A DNA stretch of 7,595 nt from Candidatus Omnitrophota bacterium. Its GTDB lineage: Bacteria; Omnitrophota; Gorgyraeia; Aquiviventales; Aquiviventaceae. The notes below the pieces were generated by a model. That model was given only the letters and a program-made list of their open reading frames with translations, searched no databases and was not told the DNA's origin. Below, one piece after another: positions 1 through 7,351 of the stretch (its first letter is position 1; the number at the start of each line of letters is the position of its first letter). The stretch spans positions 1 through 7,595 of the forward strand of contig JACQRB010000057.1 of the NCBI GenBank assembly GCA_016206685.1, written 5' to 3'. A program made the translations under genes and the position numbers.

Positions 1-367
1 GACCAGTTTTGCGGATTTGAAAGGCGTGGTGCACGCGTGTCTTGCCCGGTTATTTGGCCCCGCTGCGAAGACGCGGTTTCGCCCGCACTACTTTCCGTTT
101 ACCGAACCCTCGGCCGAGGTGGACATCGCCTGCGCAGCCTGCCGGGGCGGCGGCTGCGCGACCTGCGCTCGCAAAGGCTGGCTTGAGATCCTCGGCTGCG
201 GGATGGTGCATCCGAACGTCTTCAAGGCGGTGGGCTACGACCCGAAGCGCGTGCAGGGCTTTGCCTTCGGCATGGGGGTGGAGCGCATCGCGATGCTCAA
301 GTACGGCATTAAGGACATCCGAGCCTTTTTCGAGAACGATTTACAGTTCCTGGAGCAGTTTCGATGA
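1..367 (+). CDS. pheS: Phenylalanyl-tRNA synthetase alpha subunit, C-terminal part (5' end outside window)
   Basis: This is the catalytic alpha subunit of the alpha2-beta2 phenylalanyl-tRNA synthetase, which charges tRNA-Phe in the cytoplasm. The reading frame is open from base 2 to the TGA at 365-367, so the start and the N-terminal coiled coil are missing. The visible part begins TSFADLKGVV, then shows class II motif 2 (RPHYFPFTEPSAEVDI), the substrate-pocket segment GCGMVHPNVF, and motif 3 (GFAFGMGVERIAM), ending in FFENDLQFLEQFR as in the E. coli protein. Between motif 2 and the GCGMVHPN segment lies a C-x2-C-x4-C-x2-C group (bases 131-166) that E. coli PheS lacks. From memory, similar Cys-rich versions occur in several other bacterial lineages, and it could hold a zinc ion. 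The stop codon overlaps the pheT start in ATGA, so the two subunits are probably made in a coupled fashion. Confidence 0.97.
   Translation, partial: TSFADLKGVVHACLARLFGPAAKTRFRPHYFPFTEPSAEVDIACAACRGGGCATCARKGWLEILGCGMVHPNVFKAVGYDPKRVQGFAFGMGVERIAMLKYGIKDIRAFFENDLQFLEQFR
352..355 (+). promoter_or_regulatory. Ribosome binding site of pheT, inside the end of pheS
   Basis: GGAG lies 8 nt before the ATG at 364, a good Shine-Dalgarno spacing. It supports this ATG as the pheT start even though the start overlaps the pheS stop codon. Confidence 0.6.
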
Positions 368-2427
368 AAGTGCCGCTGGAATGGCTCAGACAGTATGTCC
401 GTCTGCCTGGCGATCTCCCTTCGGTGGATTTGGCGCAGAGGCTGACGATGGCCGGCTCAGAGGTCGTCGGCATCGAACAGACCGCTGGAGGGGAGGTGCT
501 GGACCTGGAGATCACGCCCAACCGCCCGGACTGCCTGTCGGTCATCGGCGTGGCGCGAGAGGTGGCTGCCATCACCCACCAACGCTTGAAGCTGCCAACA
601 TTCGGAGTGCGAAAACGCCCCCCGCAATTCCGCACTCCGCACTCCGCACTCCGCATTCAGATTGAGGATCGGACCGGATGCCGGCGGTACATCGGGCGCC
701 TGCTCGAGGGCGTGAAAATCGGCCCGTCGCCGGAGTGGATGCAGCGCCGGTTGCGAGCGTGCGGGTTTCGGCCGATCAACAACGTCGTGGACATCACCAA
801 CTATGTGCTGCTGGAATGGGGCCAGCCGCTGCACGCGTTCGATGCGAATGCGCTCCAGAAGGGGACGGTGGTCATTCGCCGAGCTAGGCCCGGCGAGACG
901 CTCGTGACGTTGGATGTCGTCCCGCGCATACTTGAGCCCGAGATGTTGATTATTGCGGATGCCAATCGTCCTGTAGCAATCGCTGGCGTGATGGGCGGCT
1001 TGGATACGCAGGTGACCAATTTGACCAAGCGGGTGATCTTGGAGAGCGCCTACTTTGAACCGCTCACGATCCGTCGAACCGCCCGTCGGCTGGGATTGGC
1101 CAGCGAGTCGTCGTACCGGTTTGAGCGCGGCGTGGACCCTGCGGGCGTCGAGCGCGCCTCGCAACACGCCTCGCAACTGATCCAGGAGTTGGCCGGCGGC
1201 GTCGAGCGCGCGGTCGAGAGCGCCGGAAAATCGCGGCAGGCCTCGGCGTCCATCGTCCTGGGCCAGGGCCGGCTGAATAGCCGGCTCGGCGTCGAAATTC
1301 CGCCGCAGGTTGTCGCGAACTCGCTACGGTCACTCGGCTGCGCGGTCCGCCGCAGCGCAGGCGGCTGGCGCGTGCAGGCGCCCTCGTTCCGGCGCGACAT
1401 TCGGCAGGACGTGGACCTCATCGAAGAAGTAGCCAGGGTTTGGAGGTATGAGCGCCTGCCGAGCTCCATCCCGGCAGCCTCGCTGCTGGCCGAGCCGTCT
1501 GCGGCCAGCCCCTATGCGCGCGCCCACACGCTCAGGACGACTTGCGCCGGGCTTGGGTTGTCGGAAGTGATCACCTGGGCGCTCGTTTCCGAATCTGAGC
1601 TGGCGAAGCTCGGCGTGTCCGAGAGAGCTGTCTCGCTGGCGAATCCACTCAGCCGCGACCACGCGGTCTTGCGGCCGACGCTGGTGGGTGGCTTGTTGCA
1701 GGTCGCGGCCCGCAACCTCGCGCAAGGCGCCTCAGGGGTGCGGTGTTTTGAGCTGGGGAAGGTGTTCGAGCCTTCGAGAGAGGATCGAGGCGGCGTGCGC
1801 GAGGAGTTGCGCCTCGGGCTCCTCCTTGCCGGCTCGTGGGAACACAGCTGGCAGGGCACGCAGGCCAATGACCTGTTCCGGCTCAAAGGGATTGTGGAGC
1901 AGTTGGCAGGCCGGTTGGCCCCGACTCCGTCGGGGCTGCGCGCAGAGCCGGTCGGCGTGCGTTGGGCCCAGCCGGGCCGGAGCATGCGCGTGTGGGCCGG
2001 GCCGCAACGGCTTGGCGACATCGGGCAGGTGGCGCGCCGGGTCTGCGACGCCTACGACTGCGCCGCGCCGGTGTGGATTGCAGAGCTTGAAGCAGGGGTG
2101 CTCTTGGGGGCGCAGCGAGAGGATGGGCAAGCCACGGTGCCGAGCGCCTTCCCACCGGTGAAGCGGGATGTGTCGTTCCTCGTGGACCGGTCGGTGGCGT
2201 ATGCCGAAGTGGCAACGCTCATCCGCTCGGTCGGTTCACCGCTCGCCGTCGGCGTGTCACTCATCGATCGCTACACCGGTCCGACGGTCCAGCCGACGAA
2301 GCACAGCCTCACCTTCGCCGTCGAATACCGCGATCCCTCGCGCACCCTCACCGCCGAGGAAGTCGACCGCCTGCACCAACGCATCATCCACGCCCTCACC
2401 GAGCGCTTCCGTATCCAACTGCGCTAG
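364..2427 (+). CDS. pheT: Phenylalanyl-tRNA synthetase beta subunit, short form lacking the B2 tRNA-binding domain
   Basis: This is the beta subunit of the same synthetase. It holds the editing site that removes wrongly attached tyrosine and helps bind tRNA. It has 687 residues against about 795 in E. coli. The N-terminal B1 start is normal (MKVPLEWLRQYV, residues 1-12; LTMAGSEV near 27-34), but it then runs straight into LEITPNRPDCLSVIGVARE (48-66). The OB-fold B2 domain, about 110 residues and normally between these two motifs, is absent. The remaining domains are in order. B3/B4 is at about 100-283, with RPINNVVDITNYVL, PLHAFD (His157) and ILESA (Glu227), which I believe are the editing-pocket residues. 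B5 is at about 293-367 (DVDLIEEVARVW). B6/B7 is at about 378-590 (NPLSRDHAVLRPTL). The ferredoxin-fold anticodon-binding domain is at about 595-687 (FPPVKRDVSFLV, RTLTAEEVDRLHQRI). Residues 81-98, the linker before B3, are encoded partly by a heptamer repeat. The ATG start has a good RBS and overlaps the pheS stop by 4 nt. Confidence 0.97.
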   Translation: MKVPLEWLRQYVRLPGDLPSVDLAQRLTMAGSEVVGIEQTAGGEVLDLEITPNRPDCLSVIGVAREVAAITHQRLKLPTFGVRKRPPQFRTPHSALRIQIEDRTGCRRYIGRLLEGVKIGPSPEWMQRRLRACGFRPINNVVDITNYVLLEWGQPLHAFDANALQKGTVVIRRARPGETLVTLDVVPRILEPEMLIIADANRPVAIAGVMGGLDTQVTNLTKRVILESAYFEPLTIRRTARRLGLASESSYRFERGVDPAGVERASQHASQLIQELAGGVERAVESAGKSRQASASIVLGQGRLNSRLGVEIPPQVVANSLRSLGCAVRRSAGGWRVQAPSFRRDIRQDVDLIEEVARVWRYERLPSSIPAASLLAEPSAASPYARAHTLRTTCAGLGLSEVITWALVSESELAKLGVSERAVSLANPLSRDHAVLRPTLVGGLLQVAARNLAQGASGVRCFELGKVFEPSREDRGGVREELRLGLLLAGSWEHSWQGTQANDLFRLKGIVEQLAGRLAPTPSGLRAEPVGVRWAQPGRSMRVWAGPQRLGDIGQVARRVCDAYDCAAPVWIAELEAGVLLGAQREDGQATVPSAFPPVKRDVSFLVDRSVAYAEVATLIRSVGSPLAVGVSLIDRYTGPTVQPTKHSLTFAVEYRDPSRTLTAEEVDRLHQRIIHALTERFRIQLR
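603..639. repeat. Inverted repeat flanking the heptamer array
   Basis: CGGAGTGCG at 603-611 is the exact reverse complement of CGCACTCCG at 631-639, and also of 638-646 because of the tandem array. The 9-bp arms are separated by a 19-base loop, so the RNA or single-stranded DNA could fold into a GC-rich hairpin. The inverted copy plus tandem copies look like a small palindromic repeat element inserted within coding sequence. Confidence 0.6.
630..657 (+). repeat. Heptamer tandem repeat inside pheT
   Basis: Four back-to-back copies of CCGCACT occupy 630-636, 637-643, 644-650 and 651-657, the last as CCGCATT. A weaker copy, CCGCAAT, lies at 622-628. Because 7 is not a multiple of 3, the unit is read in all three frames in turn and gives the peptide FRTPHSALRI, which resembles no conserved PheT segment. 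It lies in the variable linker between the TPNRPDC/GVARE region and the B3 domain, so the protein can probably tolerate it. I recall similar GC-rich heptamer arrays as intergenic repeats in several bacterial genomes, but cannot confirm that here. Confidence 0.85.
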
Positions 2428-2459
2428 TCCCGTTCCTCCACCATCCCCATTCGCACCAC
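2428..2459. other. Convergent intergenic gap between pheT and ppc
   Basis: Only 32 bases separate the pheT stop (TAG, + strand) from the ppc stop (TGA, - strand). The stretch is rich in C and T on the + strand. I see no stem-loop followed by a T run on either strand. Transcripts from either side probably run into the opposing gene, or termination is Rho-dependent or occurs inside coding sequence. Confidence 0.7.
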
Positions 2460-5225
2460 TCATCCCGTGTGCCGCATGCCGGCGGCGATGCCGTTGATGG
2501 TGAGCGCCAGCGCCCGCTCCAGTTGCCGGCGGCGCCCCGACGGAGTCGGGGCCTGCCGTCGCTGCCGGAGGAATCGCGCCTGGAGCAGGCTGATGGGGTC
2601 CACATACGGGTTGCGCAGGCGGAGGGCGTTGTGCAGGACGTAGTTGGACTCCAGCAGCTCCCGCTGCTTGGTGATGGCCAGGACCGCCTGGCGTGAGCGC
2701 GCGTGCTCCTGCGCAATGGCCCGGAACACCCGTCCCCCCAGCGATGACGGGCGGACCAGGTCCGCGTAGTGGCGGGCGATGCGCAGGTCGGCCATCCCCA
2801 GGCTGATCTGGATGAAATCAACCATGAGGTGGAACCAGGGGAAGTCCTGATACAGCCGTTGCAGCCTCTTGAGCCCGTCGGGATGCCGTCGGGTGAGGGC
2901 CTCCACCGCGCTGCCGAAGGGAAACCAGCTCGGGATCAGGTGCCGGCTCTGCACCCAACTGAAGACCCAGGGAATGGCCCGCAGATCCTCGATGGTCCGT
3001 GAGGCGCTGCGGCGCGCCGGCCGCGAGCCGATCCGGAATTCGGTGATCGCGTCAATCGGCGTGGCTTGCTCAAAATAGTCGCGAAACGCCGCGTCCTCAT
3101 ACACCACCCGGCGATAGCGGACGTAGGCCGCCTGCGAGAGCTCGCCCATCGCCGCATCCCACTCGGCCTGTCGAGGGCGGCTCGGGGGCACGAGCAGCGT
3201 GGCTTCCAACACCGCCGAGAGGAGCAACTCCACGTTGCGGGCCGCCATGGACGGATTGGCGTACTTGGCGGCGACGACCTCGCCCTGCTCGGTGATCTTG
3301 ATCCGCCCTTCGAGCGTCCCGCGCGGCTGCGCGAGGATGGCTTGATGCAACGGCCCCCCGCCGCGGCCGATGGTGCCGCCGCGGCCGTGGAACAGCTGCA
3401 GATGCACCCGCTGCGCGTTGGCGCCCGCGTGGAGCCGGCGCTGCGCTTCGTACAGCTCCCAGTTGGCGGTGAAGAAGCCGCCGTCTTTGTTGGAATCCGA
3501 ATAGCCCAGCATGATCTGCGGGAGGTTGCCGCGCGAGCGCAGGTGCTGGCGGTAGGCGTCCTGGCGGTAGAGGGCGTCCATGACGTCATGCGCGCGGCGC
3601 AGGTCGTCAATCCCCTCGAACAGCGGGATGATGTGCGCCAGGCTCCTCCAGCCTCGCGTCGTGCGATGGAACAGGTTCGCCTGCCGGAAGAACCACAGCA
3701 CGATCAGCACGTCGCTGACGTGGTGCGTCATGCTGATGATGTAGCCGTCGATCGCGTCGGGATCCACGCGCTCCAGGTGCTCCGCCATGACCTGGAAGGT
3801 CCGCAGGACCTCCTGGGTTTCCGGCGAGAGGCCGCGCGAGAGCTCCACGTAGCGGGGCTGGCTCAACAAGCGCTCCAGCAGCTCCAGGCGCTGCGGCTCC
3901 GACAACGTCCGCGGGTCCAGGTCGGAGAGGCCCTGGCTGGTCACCAGCTCGGCGAACGCCTGGAGATGCCGCCGGCTGTGATCCCGCACGTCGAGCTTGG
4001 CGAAGGAAAATCCGAAGAGCCGCGCCTGCAGCAGGCACTTGGCCAGCTCCTGGCGCGCAATCGCCTCCGCCCGGTGCCGGAGGAGGCTCTGCTGCATCAC
4101 GCGCAGGTCCCGCGTGAAGTCCTCGACGCCGGTGTAGCCGCCCTCTTGTTGGGTAGGGGACCGCAGCATCTGGCGCAGGCGGTGCGCCATGATCGTGAGC
4201 TTCTGCCGATAGGGTTGATGGGGATAGCGCGCGTCCAACGTCTCGACCAGCGCCGGGAAACTCCGCCGGTCGCCGGCCACGGAGCGCAGCAACGACGGCG
4301 ACATCCGGCAGAGCTGGTCCGACTGCGTCAGGCGCTCCTTGAGGCGCTCGAGAGAATCCAGGTACTTGGCGATGATGGCCTGGCGGTAGCGTCCGAGCGC
4401 CCAGCGCAGCGTCTGATGGGTCACGTTCGGGTTGCCGTCCTTGTCCCCCCCGATCCAACTGCCGAACCGCAGCAGGGGCAGCGGCTCGACGCGCCGCCCG
4501 TACACCCGCTTGAGCTCATCGGAGAGCGCCAGCAGCGTGTCGGGCACGGCATCGTAGAGGACCGACGCGAGATAGTAGAGCCCGTGCTCCACCTCATCTT
4601 CCACGGTCGGCCGGGTGGGGCGCAGCTCGTCGGTTTGCCACAAGCTCAAGATCTCCTCCGCCAATTCCTGCGTGATGCGCCGGTCTTCCTTGGGGGTCGG
4701 ATGCAGCAGTTCGCGCCGGAGAAGCCCGTCCCAGATCCGACGATGCTTGGCGAGGATCGAAGGCGGCAACGCCTGCGTGGGATGGGCGGTGAGGACGGGA
4801 CTGACGGTGACGCGCGCCAACTGCTTGACCAGCGCGGGAAGCGGCACCCTCGCCTGCCGCAGCCGGTGCACGAGATCTTCGATGGAGCCGCGCTGGGGAT
4901 GGAAGCCCGGGAGGCTTTCGTAGTGGCGCTTGCGGCGCAGCCGATGGTTCTCCTCGGCGATGTTGACGAGCTGGAAATAGACCGAGAAGGCGCGGATGAC
5001 GTTGATCGCGTCGGGCACGTCCAACTGCCGGAGGAGCCGCGCGAAACGCGCCTCATCCGACCGGCGGCCTCGCCGCCGGATCGCGATGGCGAGCTTGCGG
5101 ATGCGCTCGACGGTCTCAAACAGCGCCGGTCCCTCTTGATGGATGAGGGCGCGCCCCAGCAGCTCGCCAAGAAAATGGACGTCCCGACGAAGCGGGAGGA
5201 GTTTCTGTTGCTGCGCGGCGCTCAT
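2460..5225 (-). CDS. ppc: Phosphoenolpyruvate carboxylase
   Basis: This cytoplasmic enzyme makes oxaloacetate from PEP and bicarbonate and refills the TCA cycle. It has 921 residues (E. coli 883) and is full-length, with the N-terminus aligning from LRRDVHFLGELLG. Visible active-site parts are VLTAHPTQ (His148), GSWIGGDKDGNPNVT (257-270), LDVRDHSRRH (Arg414), PLFEGIDDL (Glu537, metal ligand), IMLGYSDSNKDGG (Asp577, Lys580), the glycine loop FHGRGGTIGRGG (His613, Arg615, Arg621), GSRPARRS, and the C-terminal INGIAAGMRHTG. Three sites deviate. The Arg-Arg after the catalytic-His motif is Pro-Pro (HPTQALPPS). The residue matching E. coli Lys773 is Met811. The residue matching Asn881 is His919. 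The last two bind the inhibitor aspartate in E. coli, so feedback control may be weakened. The ATG overlaps the stop of the upstream dehydrogenase gene (ATGA) and has no clear Shine-Dalgarno, which suggests translational coupling. It is the last gene of the - strand block. Confidence 0.97.
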   Translation of the reverse strand: MSAAQQQKLLPLRRDVHFLGELLGRALIHQEGPALFETVERIRKLAIAIRRRGRRSDEARFARLLRQLDVPDAINVIRAFSVYFQLVNIAEENHRLRRKRHYESLPGFHPQRGSIEDLVHRLRQARVPLPALVKQLARVTVSPVLTAHPTQALPPSILAKHRRIWDGLLRRELLHPTPKEDRRITQELAEEILSLWQTDELRPTRPTVEDEVEHGLYYLASVLYDAVPDTLLALSDELKRVYGRRVEPLPLLRFGSWIGGDKDGNPNVTHQTLRWALGRYRQAIIAKYLDSLERLKERLTQSDQLCRMSPSLLRSVAGDRRSFPALVETLDARYPHQPYRQKLTIMAHRLRQMLRSPTQQEGGYTGVEDFTRDLRVMQQSLLRHRAEAIARQELAKCLLQARLFGFSFAKLDVRDHSRRHLQAFAELVTSQGLSDLDPRTLSEPQRLELLERLLSQPRYVELSRGLSPETQEVLRTFQVMAEHLERVDPDAIDGYIISMTHHVSDVLIVLWFFRQANLFHRTTRGWRSLAHIIPLFEGIDDLRRAHDVMDALYRQDAYRQHLRSRGNLPQIMLGYSDSNKDGGFFTANWELYEAQRRLHAGANAQRVHLQLFHGRGGTIGRGGGPLHQAILAQPRGTLEGRIKITEQGEVVAAKYANPSMAARNVELLLSAVLEATLLVPPSRPRQAEWDAAMGELSQAAYVRYRRVVYEDAAFRDYFEQATPIDAITEFRIGSRPARRSASRTIEDLRAIPWVFSWVQSRHLIPSWFPFGSAVEALTRRHPDGLKRLQRLYQDFPWFHLMVDFIQISLGMADLRIARHYADLVRPSSLGGRVFRAIAQEHARSRQAVLAITKQRELLESNYVLHNALRLRNPYVDPISLLQARFLRQRRQAPTPSGRRRQLERALALTINGIAAGMRHTG

Positions 5226-6106
5226 CGGCTGAGTGGTGAGGGGCGCTCACCGGCCAGATGCGGGAAGATCGCCGAATAGTCCAGCTCCCCATGCCCCGCA
5301 TCTTCCGTCTGGGCGAAGAGCCGGCGGATCGCCCCGGTGATCGGCAACCGGGTGGAGAGGTCGTGTCCCAAGGCGGTCATCAGCTCCAGGTCCTTGCGCA
5401 TGTGCTTGAGGGCGAAATGCGGGCTGAAGTCCCCTTTGAGCATCCCGGCGCCCTTGGTGTGGTACCAGGGCGAAGGGAAGGTGCTCGCCTCCAACACTTC
5501 AAGGAATCGCTTTGGATCCAAGCCGCACGCCTTGGCGAGCAGCACCGCTTCAGCGAAGCCCGCCATCAGATGCGCCAGCATCAGGTTGGTCACGAGCTTT
5601 AGCGCTGACCCGGATCCCACGTTGCCCGCATGGACGATGGTCTTGCCCATCGCCAGCAGGATCGGGCGGCAGCGCTCCACGGTCTGTGGCAGCCCCCCGA
5701 CGAGAATGACCAGCGCGCCTTGCGTGGCGGGGCCTTTCGAGCCCACGACGGGCGCGTCGAGAAACTCCGCCTGCTTGGTGGTGACGGCCCCGGCAAGCTT
5801 GCGGGAGGTCGCCGGGGACACGGTGCTCATGTCAATGAGCACCGAGCCGGCCTTGATGCCCTCCACCACCCCGTCGGGTCCAGATACGACCGCTTCGACG
5901 TCTTGAGGGCGTGAGACCATCGTGATGATGACGTCCGTCTCCGCCGCCACGTGCGCGGGCCCCTTGCTCGCCTTCGCGCCCAATCGCACCAACGGCTCCA
6001 TCTTCGCCGCCGTGCGATTCCAGACGACCAGCGAGAACCCGGCCTTGGCGAGGTTGGCCGCCATGGCCGAGCCCATCGTTCCCAGCCCGATGAATCCCAC
6101 CCGCAT
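5222..6106 (-). CDS. Beta-hydroxyacid dehydrogenase, glyoxylate/succinic semialdehyde reductase type
   Basis: This 294-residue soluble NAD(P)-dependent dehydrogenase belongs to the 3-hydroxyisobutyrate dehydrogenase family. The N-terminal Rossmann domain has GLGTMG (residues 8-13), and WNRT at 29-32, where Arg-Thr after the second strand is typical of NADPH-using members. MSTVSP (93-98) and DAPVVGSKGPATQG (117-130) form the substrate loop. The catalytic lysine is Lys170 in SALKLVTN, and FALKHMRKDL (231-240) supplies Phe231 and Asp239 as in plant glyoxylate reductase 1. The SKGPA form of the loop is closer to glyoxylate/succinic semialdehyde reductases than to the DAPVSGG form of 3-hydroxyisobutyrate dehydrogenase. 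The position of Ser121 in the plant enzyme is Val here, so the substrate is uncertain; tartronate semialdehyde or another short hydroxyacid is possible. I chose the ATG at 6106, which gives MRVGFIGLG and a TGATG junction with the redoxin stop. A GTG at 6115 would add three residues. Its stop overlaps the ppc start. Confidence 0.9.
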   Translation of the reverse strand: MRVGFIGLGTMGSAMAANLAKAGFSLVVWNRTAAKMEPLVRLGAKASKGPAHVAAETDVIITMVSRPQDVEAVVSGPDGVVEGIKAGSVLIDMSTVSPATSRKLAGAVTTKQAEFLDAPVVGSKGPATQGALVILVGGLPQTVERCRPILLAMGKTIVHAGNVGSGSALKLVTNLMLAHLMAGFAEAVLLAKACGLDPKRFLEVLEASTFPSPWYHTKGAGMLKGDFSPHFALKHMRKDLELMTALGHDLSTRLPITGAIRRLFAQTEDAGHGELDYSAIFPHLAGERPSPLSR

Positions 6107-6644
6107 CACGCCCACTTGATGCTGCAGCCCATCGCCGGCGTCTGCGTGTCTTTGACCGGCTGACTCGCCAGGAGGGCGTCAATCGCTTCGCGCAGGTAGC
6201 GGCGCGTCACCTTCGAGGCGTCCTGCGTGTTGTCGTCTATCGCGCCGGTGTAGCGCAGCTTGCGCTCGCGGTCAAACAGGAAAATGTGCGGGGTGCGCTC
6301 GGCCCCGTAGGCGCGGGCCACCGCCTGCGCCTCATCGCGCAGATACGGGAAGTTGAACGCTTTCTCCGTGGCCCAGCGGATCATGTGCGGCAGGTCGTCC
6401 TCCGGGTAATTCTTGGTCTCGTTCGAGTTGATGCCGATGAGCTGGACGCCCTTGCCGGCGTAATCCCGCTGGATCGCGATCAGACGGTCAATCGTCGCCT
6501 TGACGTAGGGGCAGTGGTTGCACATGAAGATGACGCACGCCACCGGTTTGTCGCGCACATCCGACAACCGCCAGGTCTTCCCATCAACACCGGGCAGCGC
6601 AAAGTCCGGCGCAACATCGCCAAGCTGTAAGGTCGCCGTTGTAC

Positions 6645-6648
<4 letters not shown>
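6106..6648 (-). CDS. Thioredoxin-fold redoxin (AhpC/TSA-like) with CNHC motif
   Basis: This 180-residue protein of the thioredoxin/redoxin superfamily has no signal peptide, so it should act in the cytoplasm as a thiol-disulfide oxidoreductase or peroxidase-like enzyme. Domain hallmarks are GDVAPDFALPGVDGK (10-24), the CxxC site FMCNHCPYVK (Cys43, Cys46), the strand VQLIGINSNE, YPEDDLPHM, PYLRDEAQAVARAYGAERTP with the cis-Pro after Thr, FLFDRERKLRYTGAIDD, and a C-terminal MGCSIKWA (Cys175). That tail matches the GCxIKW ending of a widespread uncharacterised redoxin group, so Cys175 may take part in the redox cycle. The open frame continues far upstream inside sdhB, but homology begins just after the ATG at 6648, which has GGAGG 5 nt before it. 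This start overlaps the sdhB stop by 4 nt (ATGA). The physiological substrate is unknown. Confidence 0.92.
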
Positions 6649-7349
<701 letters not shown>

Positions 7350-7351
7350 CG

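Noticed and set aside
309..656. A 115-residue - strand frame across the pheS/pheT junction and the heptamer repeat
   Set aside because: It is antisense to two certain genes, has no recognisable motif, and its N-terminus is just the heptamer repeat translated.
601..660. CRISPR-like array in pheT
   Set aside because: Units are 7 bp and directly adjacent, with no spacers and no cas gene.
364..700. Frameshift or assembly deletion as the reason for the short PheT N-terminus
   Set aside because: Both flanking motifs are in one frame with a smooth junction (GIEQTAGGEVLDLEITPNRPDC), and no remnant of the B2 domain is found in the other frames nearby.
3066..5279. A 737-codon open frame on the + strand opposite ppc
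   Set aside because: It lies antisense to a clear full-length PEP carboxylase. Its translation is low-complexity, rich in Arg, Ala, Leu and Gln, and shows no family motif. Long antisense frames are common opposite GC-rich genes.
6107..6115. GTG start of the dehydrogenase adding Met-Gly-Val
   Set aside because: The ATG at 6106 gives the family-typical MRVGFIGLG start and a TGATG junction. The GTG cannot be excluded but adds nothing conserved.
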